From Cryptomeria japonica (Eukaryota; Streptophyta; Pinopsida; Cupressales; Cupressaceae): a DNA stretch of 64,000 nucleotides. The notes under the pieces were generated by a model, which saw only the letters and a list, made by a program, of their open reading frames with translations, was not told where the DNA came from and did no database searches. Of the stretch, positions 24,413-35,625 are shown piece by piece; the first letter of the stretch is position 1, and the number at the start of each line of letters is the position of its first letter. The position numbers and the translations under genes are program-made. The stretch is taken from the NCBI RefSeq assembly GCF_030272615.1, contig NC_081409.1, positions 651,218,468 through 651,282,467 on the forward strand. The letters are read 5' to 3'.

Positions 24413-25545
24413 TCAATATTTACCATTTTTGGATTGTAAATCATAATCTTTGTCAACCATCTGTCCAACACTCAAAATATTATGCTTCAAACCTTCAACA
24501 TATAGAACATCATTAATATTATGCTTACCATCAAAAGAAATAGAACCTCTACCATGGATCACATAGGCTTTGTCATCTCCAAATCTTACTATTCCACCAT
24601 CATACATCTCCATATTCATAAATTTGCTTTTAAATCATCGGTCATATGATGTGAACAACCAATGTCTATTACCCATTTATCTCTTTCCTCTACTTTATCA
24701 GCTAAAGTTTTCTCCTCAATAGTGCAGCTAGTTGGATGAACAGGTACCGGTCCATCTTCCTTAATGTCAAGAAACACAACTTCATCTCCTTCTGATTCTT
24801 CATCTGTAACACCTTCATCAACAACATACTAGCAGTTGTTCTGATTCCTATACTTCCGATTAGACTTGTAAGGCTTATTATACTTTTCATGCTTCTCATA
24901 TCTATCATTTTTGTTACACTTATCAAATTTATCATGCCTATCATATTTAGCCATTCTCTCCGGGCATCTAGAAGCAAAATGTCCTACCTTATTGCAAGAG
25001 ATATATTTCAAGGGAAATTTTCCATCATACTTACCAACTCCTTTTAGCAATCTCCGGACAATCAATTCTTCAAGCTCATCGAGTTCTCTTTCTTTCTCTT
25101 CCATCTCTATCCTTTCTCTTTCATATCTGGATATTCTGCGTTCTTCAGGTTTATAAGCAGGAGGTAAAGATCTCAACACCTTAGCAACAATTTCATCTTT
25201 TTCAAGGGTTCCATCGACACATCTGATACCTAGGACAAGATCATTCACCTTGGCCATAAAGGTATTTGTGTTCTCATAGTCTCCTATCTTCAACATCTCA
25301 TATTTCCCTTTCCAACTCGTCAATTTAGCAACTTTCACTTGTTTATCCCCTTCATATAGGGTGTCAAGCTTCTCCAAGATCTCATGTGTGGTATGAAGTC
25401 CCATTACATTTATTATTTTTGAATCAGTTAGGGCACTCAACAATGCTTCCTTTGCTCTAATGTTATGTTCTGTTTCCTTGATCTCATCAGCAGTAACTGG
25501 TCCATTCAGAGGAGCAAAATAGGCATTCTTTACATGACATCACAC
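24413..25545 (-). pseudogene. Ty1/copia gag-protease relic
   Basis: Reading right to left, gag (UBN2 type) begins within NAYFAPLNGPVTADEIKE near 25530. It continues through LLSALTDSKIINVMG, KLTSWKGKYEMLKI and a charged region. The CCHC knuckle at 24964-25005 has Tyr in place of the first Cys (YISCNKVGHFASRC, from TGT to TAT). A stop at 24829-24831 separates gag from an acidic linker and the protease, whose D-S-G triad is D-I-G (24658-24666). After a frameshift near 24630 the GAG-pre-integrase start YDGGIVRFGDDKAYV is seen to 24413. The rest of pol is absent. Confidence 0.8.
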
Positions 25546-26250
25546 GATACAATTATCGACCACCGGACTAATACAATGATTTACATGACATAACATGGAC
25601 GTAAATCAAATTTCCAAACACGCAACACCACTGGAAATCATGCCAAGATCAACGACAACACGCTGCACCACTAGGAAAACTGCATAACACGAAGAACGTC
25701 CCCGGCTCAACAAAATCACCAAAAACTTGCACAAAAATTAATGGAGATCATCAAAACAAATAGGACACGATTAGGAAACACCAAAAAGCATGTTAGAATC
25801 ACCAGAAATAGCTGCACCAACACCACTTATCAAATCTTCATCGATCAACATTTGAACCTCAAGAACACTTAAACAACAACAATTGTCGTGAAGAAAGATA
25901 ACTTGCGGAACACCAAATCACGAACCATCTGAAATGAAGATACACAAGACCATCCCAACCAATATCCCAAAATCTCTGTTCAAGATCTGATCACACCGTA
26001 ATATACTGGCGGAAATACTGAACTTTGCAAAACACTGATCAGATAAACAAATTGCAAAACTGGATCATATGATATGATCAATTAAGCTTCCCCGTTCACC
26101 AACACCAGTATAGAATAATATAATGATACTAAAGATACTCCATACATCATACCATAATCCCAACAAACCAATCTGCAAGTACCAGAAAAGGAATATGTTG
26201 ACATCAATGACAACAACATATCCTAGCAGCAACGATGTCCAACACTCTCA
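25546..26250 (-). repeat. Copia LTR, 5' half (minus orientation)
   Basis: On the minus strand it begins TGAGAGTGTTGGACATCG and has the TTGTCATTGATGTCAAC block typical of the start of this LTR family. The flank AGATT (26251-26255) resembles AGATC on the other side. The 3' half with the primer site is missing next to gag. Confidence 0.6.
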
Positions 26251-27288
26251 AGATTAGTGTAGGAAGTTGTTCGACTACCTTAACATCTTTTCAATTTCTT
26301 CTTCAAATGTATATTTAGACCCTCTTATTCTCTTTTCACCTTTTGACCATTTGTCATAATTTTACACTAGGTTGGAGATTCTTAATGAATACTTGGAGGT
26401 TGCATCTTTATCTTTATGGTAGATACCTTCATATTTGGATCCTATTTTGTATTGATCTTCACTAGGTTTTGAATTTTTACTTTTATTTTTACAACCTAGA
26501 ACTCTTGATTTATTATTGTTACCTTTTAACATCGGCAATGGAGATATATGAATAATTTTTAGACACTTCATACATTTTGCTCTTTTTAAAAAAATATTCC
26601 TTTAATGAATGGGAAGACGTTCTTTATACTCCTTTGGTTTTGTACTTTTTTGGCAAATAAAGCTATTGATGCCCCTGTTTTGCAGCAGGGAGTAGATGTG
26701 AGTAATCTCTTACATCTGATTTAATTTTGATTTGTTGGGGAAGGACGATTTTATTTATCAAAGTATATAGGTGTGACTTTTATTCTCACTCTTTCCCCTC
26801 ATACGTTTTTAGTGGAGGTCCCTCCTTTTTTGGGATATGGACTTCGGTATTGCCATTTAACTTTGTCAAGTTCACATTAGACAATGGAACTACAACAGTA
26901 CAAATCGTCCTATTTAATGTGTTTGGTGACATTCTTGGTTCTTCCTATCCTCTTATTCAGATGCTATGGATGTTTTAATTTTTGAGGCTTCATATCACAT
27001 TCATTTCTATATTGTTTGATTTTTGTGACTCTTGGGTGTGCACATCTGCTAACAGCACGGATTACTTGATCCGAATTGGATAGTAGTGCGGATTCTACAT
27101 TGCTTTCCATGGATGATGTTGCGGTTATGATTTCTATTTCTACAATTGCGGTTGGTATTAGAGACCTGGACCGTCCTTCCCCCTCAGTTGCAACCTATTT
27201 TTAGACAGACAAAATCAATTAAGCCCTACTCGAGCTACAACATGATTATTTTTTATGCTTTGGTTATTAATCACACGGGAGGACTTTT
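26251..27288. other. Unassigned sequence
   Basis: A plus open frame (26727-26978) and a minus one (26362-26571) show no recognisable domain. The sequence may continue the L1 relic on the minus strand or the copia relic on the plus strand; neither could be shown. Confidence 0.4.
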
Positions 27289-27342
27289 TTAGTTTAAAAA
27301 CAACCCTGTATCCATAGTAATTCCTACTTTATGAAACCACTC
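27289..27342 (-). pseudogene. Continuation of the L1 ORF1 beyond the insertion site
   Basis: After removing the element at 27348-42108 and one copy of AGAAT, the L1 ORF1 frame from 42600-42109 runs on in frame for 17 more codons to a stop at 27289. This supports a single target site. Confidence 0.55.
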
Positions 27343-27347
27343 AGAAT
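27343..27347. other. Target site duplication AGAAT (left)
   Basis: It matches 42109-42113 on the other side of the element. Confidence 0.85.
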
Positions 27348-27582
27348 TATTAGGTCCAACAATGAAAGCTAATGTACTGAGAGGGGAGGGGTGAATCAGT
27401 ACTTAAAAACTTTTCTTTAAAAACAATCTTACTGATAAACATAAAATGTATATAGTTGATCTCATAATATATAAAGCCAAAGCACAATTATAGAAATTAC
27501 AACCATACACATGTCACTCCATAACACCAAGATTTTGGTTACGCAGAAACTCTTGGTTAGAGAGAAAACTTGCGGTGGGGAT
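27348..27582 (-). repeat. 3' LTR of the cargo element, outer piece
   Basis: It corresponds to 40918-41151 with few differences, including the GTGAATCAGTAC signature. It is cut at 27582 by the nested copia element and resumes at 34414. Confidence 0.9.
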
Positions 27583-28030
27583 TGTAAGATTTTGCCAAGA
27601 TCAAGGGCACAATGAAAAGCATAAAAGAGACAATAGAATGACAAGAACAAACTGTATTCTCATCAATATACAAAATGATCAACTGGATTAACCAATACAA
27701 TGAATAGAGGCCTGCTTATATAGGCAAGGCCATATGGATGTATGAGCACACAAATATGACATGTGGCTCAATGAGAAACAAGGGTAGGTAAGAAATATTA
27801 AGGGTAGGTAGGAGAAATAATGTAATATTCCACAAGAGGTGGATGACCCACCGAATGTGGAGTGTAACAACAAAATAAGACCACAAAAGGTGGAATTTCT
27901 CCTACAAGCTCTATCCCTAAGTGCACACTTCCCTAAGTGTCTCAAATCCAAACTACGAAGAGATGCATTATCCTAAGTTAACTTAAGTAAGTGTAATAAT
28001 ATCCATAATGAATATTTATTTACACCAACA
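27583..28030 (-). repeat. Copia 3' LTR (448 bp)
   Basis: On the minus strand it begins TGTTGGTGTAAATAAATATT and ends CAAAATCTTACA. It is 20 bp longer than its partner because of an extra AAGAAATATTAAGGG-containing segment near 27790-27809. Confidence 0.95.
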
Positions 28031-28042
28031 CCCCCCCTTAAG
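28031..28042 (-). other. Polypurine tract of the copia element
   Basis: The minus strand reads CTTAAGGGGGGG directly before the 3' LTR. It primes plus-strand DNA synthesis in LTR elements. Further G7 tracts lie upstream on this strand at 28198-28204, 28270-28276 and 28304-28310. Confidence 0.85.
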
Positions 28043-31000
28043 TGCAACTTAGGGGAATAAAGACTCAAGTTAACAATGCAAAATGGGTCCCGGCTACTAG
28101 GCCATGATAGGTACCCATGTACAAAATGCAAGCAAAACTATGCAATGCAATCTCTCACAAACGGAGAAAGGGAGAAAACCCAGTGGGAAAAAAAACTCCC
28201 CCCCGAAAGAGAGATGAATGTACAAAAGAATCTCAAAGAAGAAGGACAAAACCTCAAAGAGGAAAAAGTCCCCCCCATAAGAGAGGAAGGAGAAGTCAGC
28301 TGACCCCCCCTAATGACACATCCCCCACCCCCAAGAGAGCTCGCAACTGCTGGAACTTACTCTCGGTGAAAGGTTTGGTGAATATGTCAGCAACCTGCTC
28401 TGCTGTAGAACAATACTGCAAATCAATGACCTGCTCCTGGATGAGCTCTCAGATATAGTGCATATGAATCTCGATGTGTTTGGTCCGCTGGTGCTGGACC
28501 GGGTTCTTCGAGATGGCAATAGCACTCTGATTGTCGCAATATAGGACTGTCGGCCGTGGAGTAGTGAATCCAAACTCTGTGAGGATCTGCTGGAGCCAAA
28601 TGGTCTCAGTCGCTGCGTTAACAGCACCTCGATACTCAGCCTCAGTCGAAGAGAGAGCAATAGCATGTTGCTTCTTGCTCTGCCAACAAATGGGGCCCAA
28701 ACCAAGGTGAAAACTGTAACCAGAAGTAGACTTACGATCAACTAGATCGCCAGCCCAATCGGAGTCTGTGTAACCAGCCAAGCGAATTCCTGTGCCTGCT
28801 GCATAGTGAATCCCATAGTGATGTGTACCCTGGATGTAATGAAGGATGCGTTTGGCGGCTTTCCAATGAAGCTCATGTGGATCCTGTATGAAGCGGGAAA
28901 CCATGCCAACTGCAAATGAAATATCAGGGCGTGTATGAGTCAAGTAGATGAGACTCCCCACAAGCTGACGATACAAAGTAGCATCAACTAGTGGAGAAGA
29001 ACACTGAGCCTCAAGCTTGATTCCTGAAAGAAAGGGAGTCAGGGCAAGCTTACAATCAGCCATATGAAAGCGTGCAAGTAGATCAAGAGCATACTTGGGC
29101 TGCGATAAAGTAATCTCGGAAGGTGACTGTGAAATCTCTATCCCGAGAAAGTAGTGCAAAAGACCCAAGTCAGTCATAGAAAATCTGTCATGCAAAGCAG
29201 ATTTGACCCTGCTAATGATGGATGAAGTACTCCCTGTAATGATCAAGTCATCAACATAGAGCACAAGTATTAAGTGAGGGTCATCCTGTCGCAAAATGTA
29301 GACATTCGGATCGGAATGACACTTGGTGAAACCTGCAGAGAGAAGAAAGGAATCCATCTTGGCATACCAAGCCCTGGGGGCCTGCTTAAGGCCATAGAGA
29401 GATTTCCTTAGTCTGCAAACCAAGGAAGTATCCTGGATGAAACCCTGTGGCTGCTCCATATAAATCTCCTCATCAAGGTCACCATGAAGAAAGGCACTCT
29501 TCACATCCATCTGATGTACAGCCCAACCATGAGCTGCAGCAATAGCAAGTGTCAAACGAATGGAGTTCATCTTGGCTACGGGTGCAAAGGTCTCAGTATA
29601 GTCAACACCTGCAACCTGTGAGAAACCTTTTGCAACAAGCTGAGCCTTATACTTATCCACACTACCATCCGCTGCAAACTTGGTCCGATAGATCCACTTA
29701 CATCGAACCATCTTTCTCCCCTTAAGGAGATGGACTAGATCCCATGTGTTGTTCCTCATCAAGGAACTATACTCTTACTCCATAGCTTGGTCTCACTTAG
29801 GAACCCCAGATGCTTCCCTAAATGTTTGTGGATCGAAAGCGGTAGCAATGAAGGCATGTGGAAGATCTTGATGTTGTGATTGAGTTCTCCGTGTATCCAA
29901 AGGATCCCCAACAAGAGAACCCGCGGACTCAAGTGTCTGTCGAGCCCAACGAGGTCTAGGTGGAGGTGGAGAACGAGGCTCCTCAACTGCAAGTGGACCC
30001 TGCGGAGGTGTAACCCTGCGAGTCGGAGTTGAGGGAGTCTCATCATCTGGATCACTAACATCACTATCCACAATGGAGGAAGGTGGAGGAGGTAGAGAGG
30101 CTAAGCTAGGAGAGCTTTCCTCAAAGTGTACACTCCTCTCAATGAATACCTCATGTCTCTCTAGATCCATCAATCTGTATGCCTTAACACCCTCAGGATA
30201 TCCAACAAATATGCAAGGCCTACTCTGTGGTTCCAATGCCTTGCGTTTCTGTGGAGGTATGCGAGCCCATGCTGGACACCCAAAGACTCTGAAATGTCTC
30301 ACAATCGGTTTCCTACCAGCCCAAGCTTCAAAAGGAGTAATACCTTGCAAAGCTTTGTGAGGAACCCGGTTCTGGATGTGTGTGGCACAACTGATAGCCT
30401 CTGCCCAAAAAGCGGGATCAAGAGAACGTGCATGTATCATACAACTAGCCATTTCTTTGAGAGTTCGATTCTTGCGTTTTGCAACCCCGTTCTGCTGTGG
30501 AGTGTATGCAACAGAATGCTGAAGATCAATCCCCTCAAATGTACAAAAATCTTCAAGTCTCTTGTTCACATATTCCCTGCCATTATCTGTACGAAGAATC
30601 TTGACCACTTTCCTAGATTGCTTCTCCACACGAGTCTTGAAGTCCTGAAATCTGTCAAATACTTCACTCTTATGAATGAGAAAGTAGACCCAAGTGAAGC
30701 GGGAGTAGTCATCAGTGAAGGTAAGAACATAGCGGGCCTTACTAAATGAAGGTGCTAGAAATGGACCTGCTACATCACTGTGAACAAGTTGAAGAACTTC
30801 CAAAGCTCTCCAAGTTTTCCCTTTATCAAACTTCTCTTCGGGATGCTTGCCCATGGAACAACCTGAACATACACCCTTTGAAAAATTGATTCGAGGTAGA
30901 CCTGTGACCATGTCTTTAGTGCTTAGCTGCTGAAGATAGCGGTAGTTGAGGTGACCAAACCGCTCATGCCATAGCTTACTTTCTGAATTTGAATGAGTAA

Positions 31001-31158
31001 GCAAGGCCCTAGAAGGTGAACTTGGCACAAAGTGGGAGAATGAATAAAGCCTTGAGTTGTCATTGACTTGTCCCACTGCTACCAAGGCATCATTATCAAG
31101 TTCCTTTACCACAACTGAATCTGGTGTAAACTCAACCTTTTTCCCATTCCCATAGTGA

Positions 31159-31200
31159 GTGATTTGGTAGATGGAGAGAGTGATTTGGTAGATGGAGAGA
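31159..31200 (-). repeat. 21 bp in-frame tandem duplication within copia pol
   Basis: Two exact adjacent copies (31159-31179, 31180-31200) give a repeated seven-residue peptide SIYQITL/SIYQITH after the protease domain. Confidence 0.95.
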
Positions 31201-32153
31201 AGATTGGTAGACAAGTTAGGAACATAGAGAACATTCTCAAATGTTCCATCATCCATGTCAACTGAACCTTTCCCTTCAACCTCTACTTTTGAGTCATCAC
31301 CTATGTAAATGTGAGGTACCTTAGATGGCTCCAATGAAGAAAACTGCTCCTTTGTAGAACCCATGTGATATGAGGCACTCGAGTCAAGTATCCATTGCTG
31401 TGAAGAACCTGTTGTAGCCACAAATGCTTGCCCTTTTCCCTTAGACTGTGAGGAAGAAGAAGGAGATGAATCCTTCTTTGTGTAGGCGGATGGCAAGTTG
31501 ATGTTGTTTTTCTTAAGAAGATTGGTTAACTCATCAACTTGTTTTGCATGGCATCGATGCTCATCATGACCATACTTTTTGCAATATGCACAAGTTGGTT
31601 TATCCTTCTTAGGTGGTGTCCCCTTCTTGGAAGAGGATTGAAAATTGCCTTGTGATGGAGAGGATGATTGTCCCTTTTCTTGGTGTGGTTGAGACTTAGA
31701 TTGCTTCTTCTTCTTGTTGGAATCTTTGTCTTGACATCCTTAATTTCCTTGATTTGCTACCAAAGCCTTGGACTTTGAAGACTTGAGAAACCCCATGTTC
31801 AACAACTTAGTTTGTTCCAATATCAACATTTCTGTGAAAGCATCAAATGAAGGCATAACATAAGAACTCCCCACTGTCAAACGATGAGTTTGGAAGCTAG
31901 ACACAAATGCTGCATATTCTGGTGCAAGCTTATCCAACAAGTTGAATATCAATTGAGCATCCTTTTTGTCAATTCCACAATCCTTTAGCTTTGCTCTTAG
32001 CTCATTTGCTTTGGTGACATAATCTTGGATTGTATCAAAATTCTTGGGATCTAAGTTGGTGAGCTCATTGTCAATCTGATAGCCTCTGATTTCATCAACT
32101 TGTCCATATAATTTCTGAAACATATCCCAAGCCTCCTTGATTGTTTTACACTT

Positions 32154-32179
32154 CTCAATGTGGAAACTCAATGTGGAAA
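32154..32179 (-). repeat. 13 bp tandem duplication causing the gag frameshift
   Basis: CTCAATGTGGAAA occurs twice in a row (32154-32166, 32167-32179). Its length changes the reading frame by one base, which explains why gag lies in two overlapping frames. Confidence 0.95.
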
Positions 32180-32400
32180 ATGAGGTCATCTGATACATAC
32201 TTGCGTAAGGTTCCAAGAGCCATGCAATTCTTTGTGAGCCATTCTAATTGAGCATTTGGATCAGCCTTAGGATCAGGTGGTGCTGTTATTGTTCCATCTA
32301 TGTAGTGCGTGAGACCCTTTTCCATTAGTTTACTCCATACTTTAATTTTCCATGATGCATAATTATGTGGAGTTAAAGGTGGAAATTTGTTAGGACTCAT

Positions 32401-33973
32401 TGCAACAAGAATCGAAAGAGCACAAAGAGAGGCACAATCGCACAAGACACCCCCCCAAATTCACTCAATCAATGAACCCCCCCCAATGTGATGATTTGGC
32501 ACTTTATAAGTAGTGTGTATACAATGGGCCACTTGCAAAAAATGGCAAAGTGGACTTCTGATTTATAATTTTACAACTGCCTCAATAAGGCCAAAGGAAA
32601 CTCAAACTGATAATGCAAGAGATCTAATTAAGATCCAAGCAATTTATAAGTACCTAATAGGCCAAATAAGACCAATATCTGAAAGTACAATTTCCACTCA
32701 AAATCTTTGAAATTTGATCATAGATTCTGAAAGTAGACGAAAAAATAAGCACTTTAAAAAAAAAGGGCACCTTAAAAGGAGGTCATATGAGCTCAAACGA
32801 GGCCTTTGAAGTTGCAGAATTGAGGATTGGACAAGTACAACTGAGAGAATCTGAAAATTCCGAAAAACCTGTGCACCAAAATCAGAAAATAACCACTCTA
32901 CTGCGAAGATCACGAAATTTTAGCCCATTTCAAAAAAAATTGCACTAAAAAAGGAGCAAAAATGAGCAAGATATGGTCTTTCAAAGTTGGACTGCAAAAC
33001 TGAAAAGCTCCATGGAGGGGTCAAATTTTTTTTTTCAAAAAGTGCTGATGTGGCGTTGACGTTAGCAAGTCATTGTGTTAAATTTGACGGCCGTATGACC
33101 GTCGCAAAAACTTCGCCTCCCTGCTGACTGGGCGTCCGTACTGTATGGACGACTGACTATGCAGGTGACTGCGTAGACGGTACGGATGACGTGGCACTGT
33201 ACGGATGCTTATGTGGCTCTGTGACTAGGCAGATCGTACTGTCGAGGTGGCTCAATGACATGGCGTATGGATGAGCTGACGGGATAGGTCTGTGTGTACG
33301 GGTGTACCTGCGGGCCAGTGGCCGCCTGCCACGTGGCGGGCGCGGGTTCCTCCGATCTGTGGTCCTGCTGAGTCTGCGTGGCGGAGCCGTGAGCCGGCGG
33401 TGGCATCCTGCGGATCCGAGCGGCGGTGGATGGGGGAGCCAGAGCTGCCGGAGACGGTGGGCGGGGGAGCTACTAGGGACCTGCGGGTGCCGTCGGCGGG
33501 AGATCTCGGTGCGGCGTCCGGAACCTACACGGGCGGCAAGCACGGCGGTGGCAGCGGGAGGACCTACAGAGGGGTACGGCGGCGCCTGCAACACCTGCAG
33601 GCAAAAAGGGTACGGGGGCCTGTGTAGAAGGATACAGGTACGGGGGGGTTTGCGGACCCCCAAACAAATTTTTTTCCTTTTTTTTTTTGATTTTTTTTCA
33701 ATTTTTTTTGCTTTCGGATTTTTTTGAAAAATAAATTTATTTTTTTTTTTGTAAAAAATTTTCGAAATCCGTACGAAAATAGGCAAAATGGGGAAAAAAT
33801 TTTTTCTCACCAAAATAGGTCGACTTTATAGTCGAAATTTATGGAAATGGCCTCCTGGATTCAACGGTGATGTCCAAATCGCTGTAAGATGCCCCCAAAA
33901 AATGAAGATCCCCAAATCCAAAAATAGAAGCTTTCCACGATGTCTCCAAAAACTGATCAACGAAGCCCCAATA
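32401..33973 (-). other. Long untranslated leader of the copia element
   Basis: About 1.57 kb separate primer site and gag. In sense orientation there is an A-rich block (33665-33760), then a GC-rich block (about 33050-33660), then ordinary AT-rich sequence. Open frames on both strands of the GC-rich block have no domain and biased Pro/Arg/Gly composition, so they are treated as chance. Confidence 0.7.
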
Positions 33974-33985
33974 GCTCTGATACCA
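33974..33985 (-). other. Primer binding site, exact tRNA-Met type (copia)
   Basis: The minus strand reads TGGTATCAGAGC, directly next to the 5' LTR end. Confidence 0.95.
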
Positions 33986-34413
33986 TGTAGGATTTTGCCA
34001 AGATCAAGGGCACAATGAAAAGCATAAAAGAGACAATAGAATGACAAGAACAAACTGTATTCTCATCAATATACAAAATGATCAACTGGATTAACCAATA
34101 CAATGAATAGAGGCCTGCTTATATAGGCAAGGCCATATGGATGTATGAGCACACAAATATGACATGTGGCTCAATGAGAAACAAGGGTAGGTAGGAGAAA
34201 TAATATAATATTCCACAAGAGGTGGATGACCCACCAAATGTGGAGTGTAACAACAAAATAAGACCACAAAAGGTGGAATTTCTCCTACAAGCTCTATCCC
34301 TAAGTGCACACTTCCCTAAGTGTCTCAAATCCAAACTACGAAGAGATGCATTATCCTAAGTTAACTTAAGTAAGTGTAATAATATCCATAATGAATATTT
34401 ATTTACACCAACA
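33986..34413 (-). repeat. Copia 5' LTR (428 bp)
   Basis: Near-identical to 27583-28030 except for the 20 bp segment and a few substitutions (for example at its start, TGTAGG against TGTAAG on the plus strand). Confidence 0.95.
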
Positions 34414-35372
34414 GGGATGGCACCCACAACTTCACTACTGCAATAATAAAGGTTGCTCCGTTAGAGCTGCATGTTTAGCTATTTCTAACAGCTTACCCTG
34501 TTAGGAGTATCAAGATCTTTAGATCTACCTTGCTAAAGGATTTTACAAACACTTTTACAAAATGATGTACCTAGTTAAAGGCTTTACAATTTATAGACCT
34601 TGTTAGAGTCTTTTATCCTGTTAAAGGTTTCTAACACAACTCAAAATAATTCAATCAAAATCTTTTACAAAATATCTGCAACTTTACATCTGAAATGTTA
34701 TAGCAGACTCTGTGCTCAATATGAAATTACCATGCTCATAGCATACCTCGGTAATTGATAGATCAACTCAGTGACCTCTTCTGTATTCTCTGTCCCTTAA
34801 ACTGTTTTCCGAAAATCTTCTTGGTGACCTCTCAATACCTCTGTTCAATCATCACATCTTATCTTATCATAAGATTGTATCTTCAACTCATCATCTTTTT
34901 CTCTTTTTTCTTAGATACTCAAATCACTCTTTATATAGATCTCTAAGGCGGTGATCTTGTTCATGCATCGATTATACAAACATGTTTTATCGAATGAATA
35001 AACATAGAAATTATTTCATTGGATAATCTTCCTCAAAATCATACAAAATCTATAAGTGCAATTCCCTATGAAATAACGGTTCCCTATTCTGGAATCTTGT
35101 AACATGGTTCCACATATGTGTCTAGGTTCATTGAATCTAGTAACACGTTTCCACTTGGTTCAGATTAACTCGGTGTACCTTCTTTGCTACTCGGTGGACA
35201 TAGGAAATTTACTCGGTAGACAGCTTGGTATATATCATCTCGATGACTAATCTTTCTTCTGTAATCTACACCCTTAGTGCTTACCGACTGAATCTTTCTG
35301 TGGTATTAACCAACTAGGGTATATAGGATGACTTTGAACATAAATCTAATGACAACTTAGTAAATAATAAAA
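34414..35372 (-). repeat. 3' LTR of the cargo element, inner piece
   Basis: It starts with GGGAT shared with the other side of the copia insertion and matches 41150-42108 along its length. With 27348-27582 it gives about 1.19 kb, the same as the right LTR. Confidence 0.9.
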
Positions 35373-35384
35373 TCTCCCCTTTTG
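35373..35384 (-). other. Polypurine tract of the cargo element
   Basis: The minus strand reads CAAAAGGGGAGA immediately before the 3' LTR, the expected place. Confidence 0.75.
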
Positions 35385-35625
35385 ACATTAGTTTGGTATG
35401 TTTGACAAAACTCCTTTCAATGTTATAACAGAAAATATGACTGAAATGACAGTATATACATTCGTTCAAATACATACTTCGAATACATACTCCCCTTATC
35501 AATATGCTAATCAAAACTTGATTTGCATGCCCCTGATGTTCCATGCTCCCCCTGACAATTTCATTTGTACACTCGGATACTCTGTATATACTCGGTACAC
35601 TCCCCCTTTTTGACAAACATCAAAA

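Larger units (their letters stand above)
28296..32400 (-). pseudogene. Ty1/copia gag-pol polyprotein, disabled
   Basis: Translation would start at 32400 (MSPNKFPPL). In order: gag; a CCHC knuckle at 31549-31590 (CAYCKKYGHDEHRC); protease with D-S-S instead of D-S-G (31377-31385); integrase with an HHCC zinc region near 30850-30960 and DDE residues in HSDVAGPF and RTDNG, the Glu being Lys (30477-30479); RT with intact YVDD (29247-29258); RNase H with YTDSDWAG and ALSSTEAEYRG; end ADIFTKPF. A 13 bp tandem duplication (32154-32179) shifts the gag frame. TAA at 31740, TGA at 29793, TAA near 29774 and TGA at 28449 interrupt the single frame. All four stops fit C-to-T or G-to-A changes. The element cannot make active protease or integrase as it stands. 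Confidence 0.92.
27583..34413 (-). mobile_element. Ty1/copia retrotransposon, full structure, 6.8 kb
   Basis: Minus orientation. Near-identical LTRs (33986-34413 and 27583-28030), a perfect primer site, a PPT and GGGAT target duplications (27578-27582, 34414-34418) define a complete insertion into the left LTR of the cargo element. The gag-pol frame (32400-28296) is recognisable end to end but carries one frameshift, at least four stops and changed catalytic residues. Near-identity of the LTRs suggests it is the youngest layer of the nest. Confidence 0.95.

Noticed and set aside
28076-28458. Plus-strand Lys/Pro-rich open frames left of the copia RNase H
   Set aside because: They are antisense to the copia 3' UTR and pol end and show no domain.
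30073-30749. Plus-strand open frames of 95 and 151 codons
   Set aside because: Antisense to the copia integrase, whose motifs are clear on the minus strand.
33157-33813. 218-codon minus open frame and 141-codon plus open frame in the GC-rich copia leader
   Set aside because: Both strands are open because the block is GC-rich; composition is Pro/Arg/Gly biased, no domain, and they sit in an untranslated leader.
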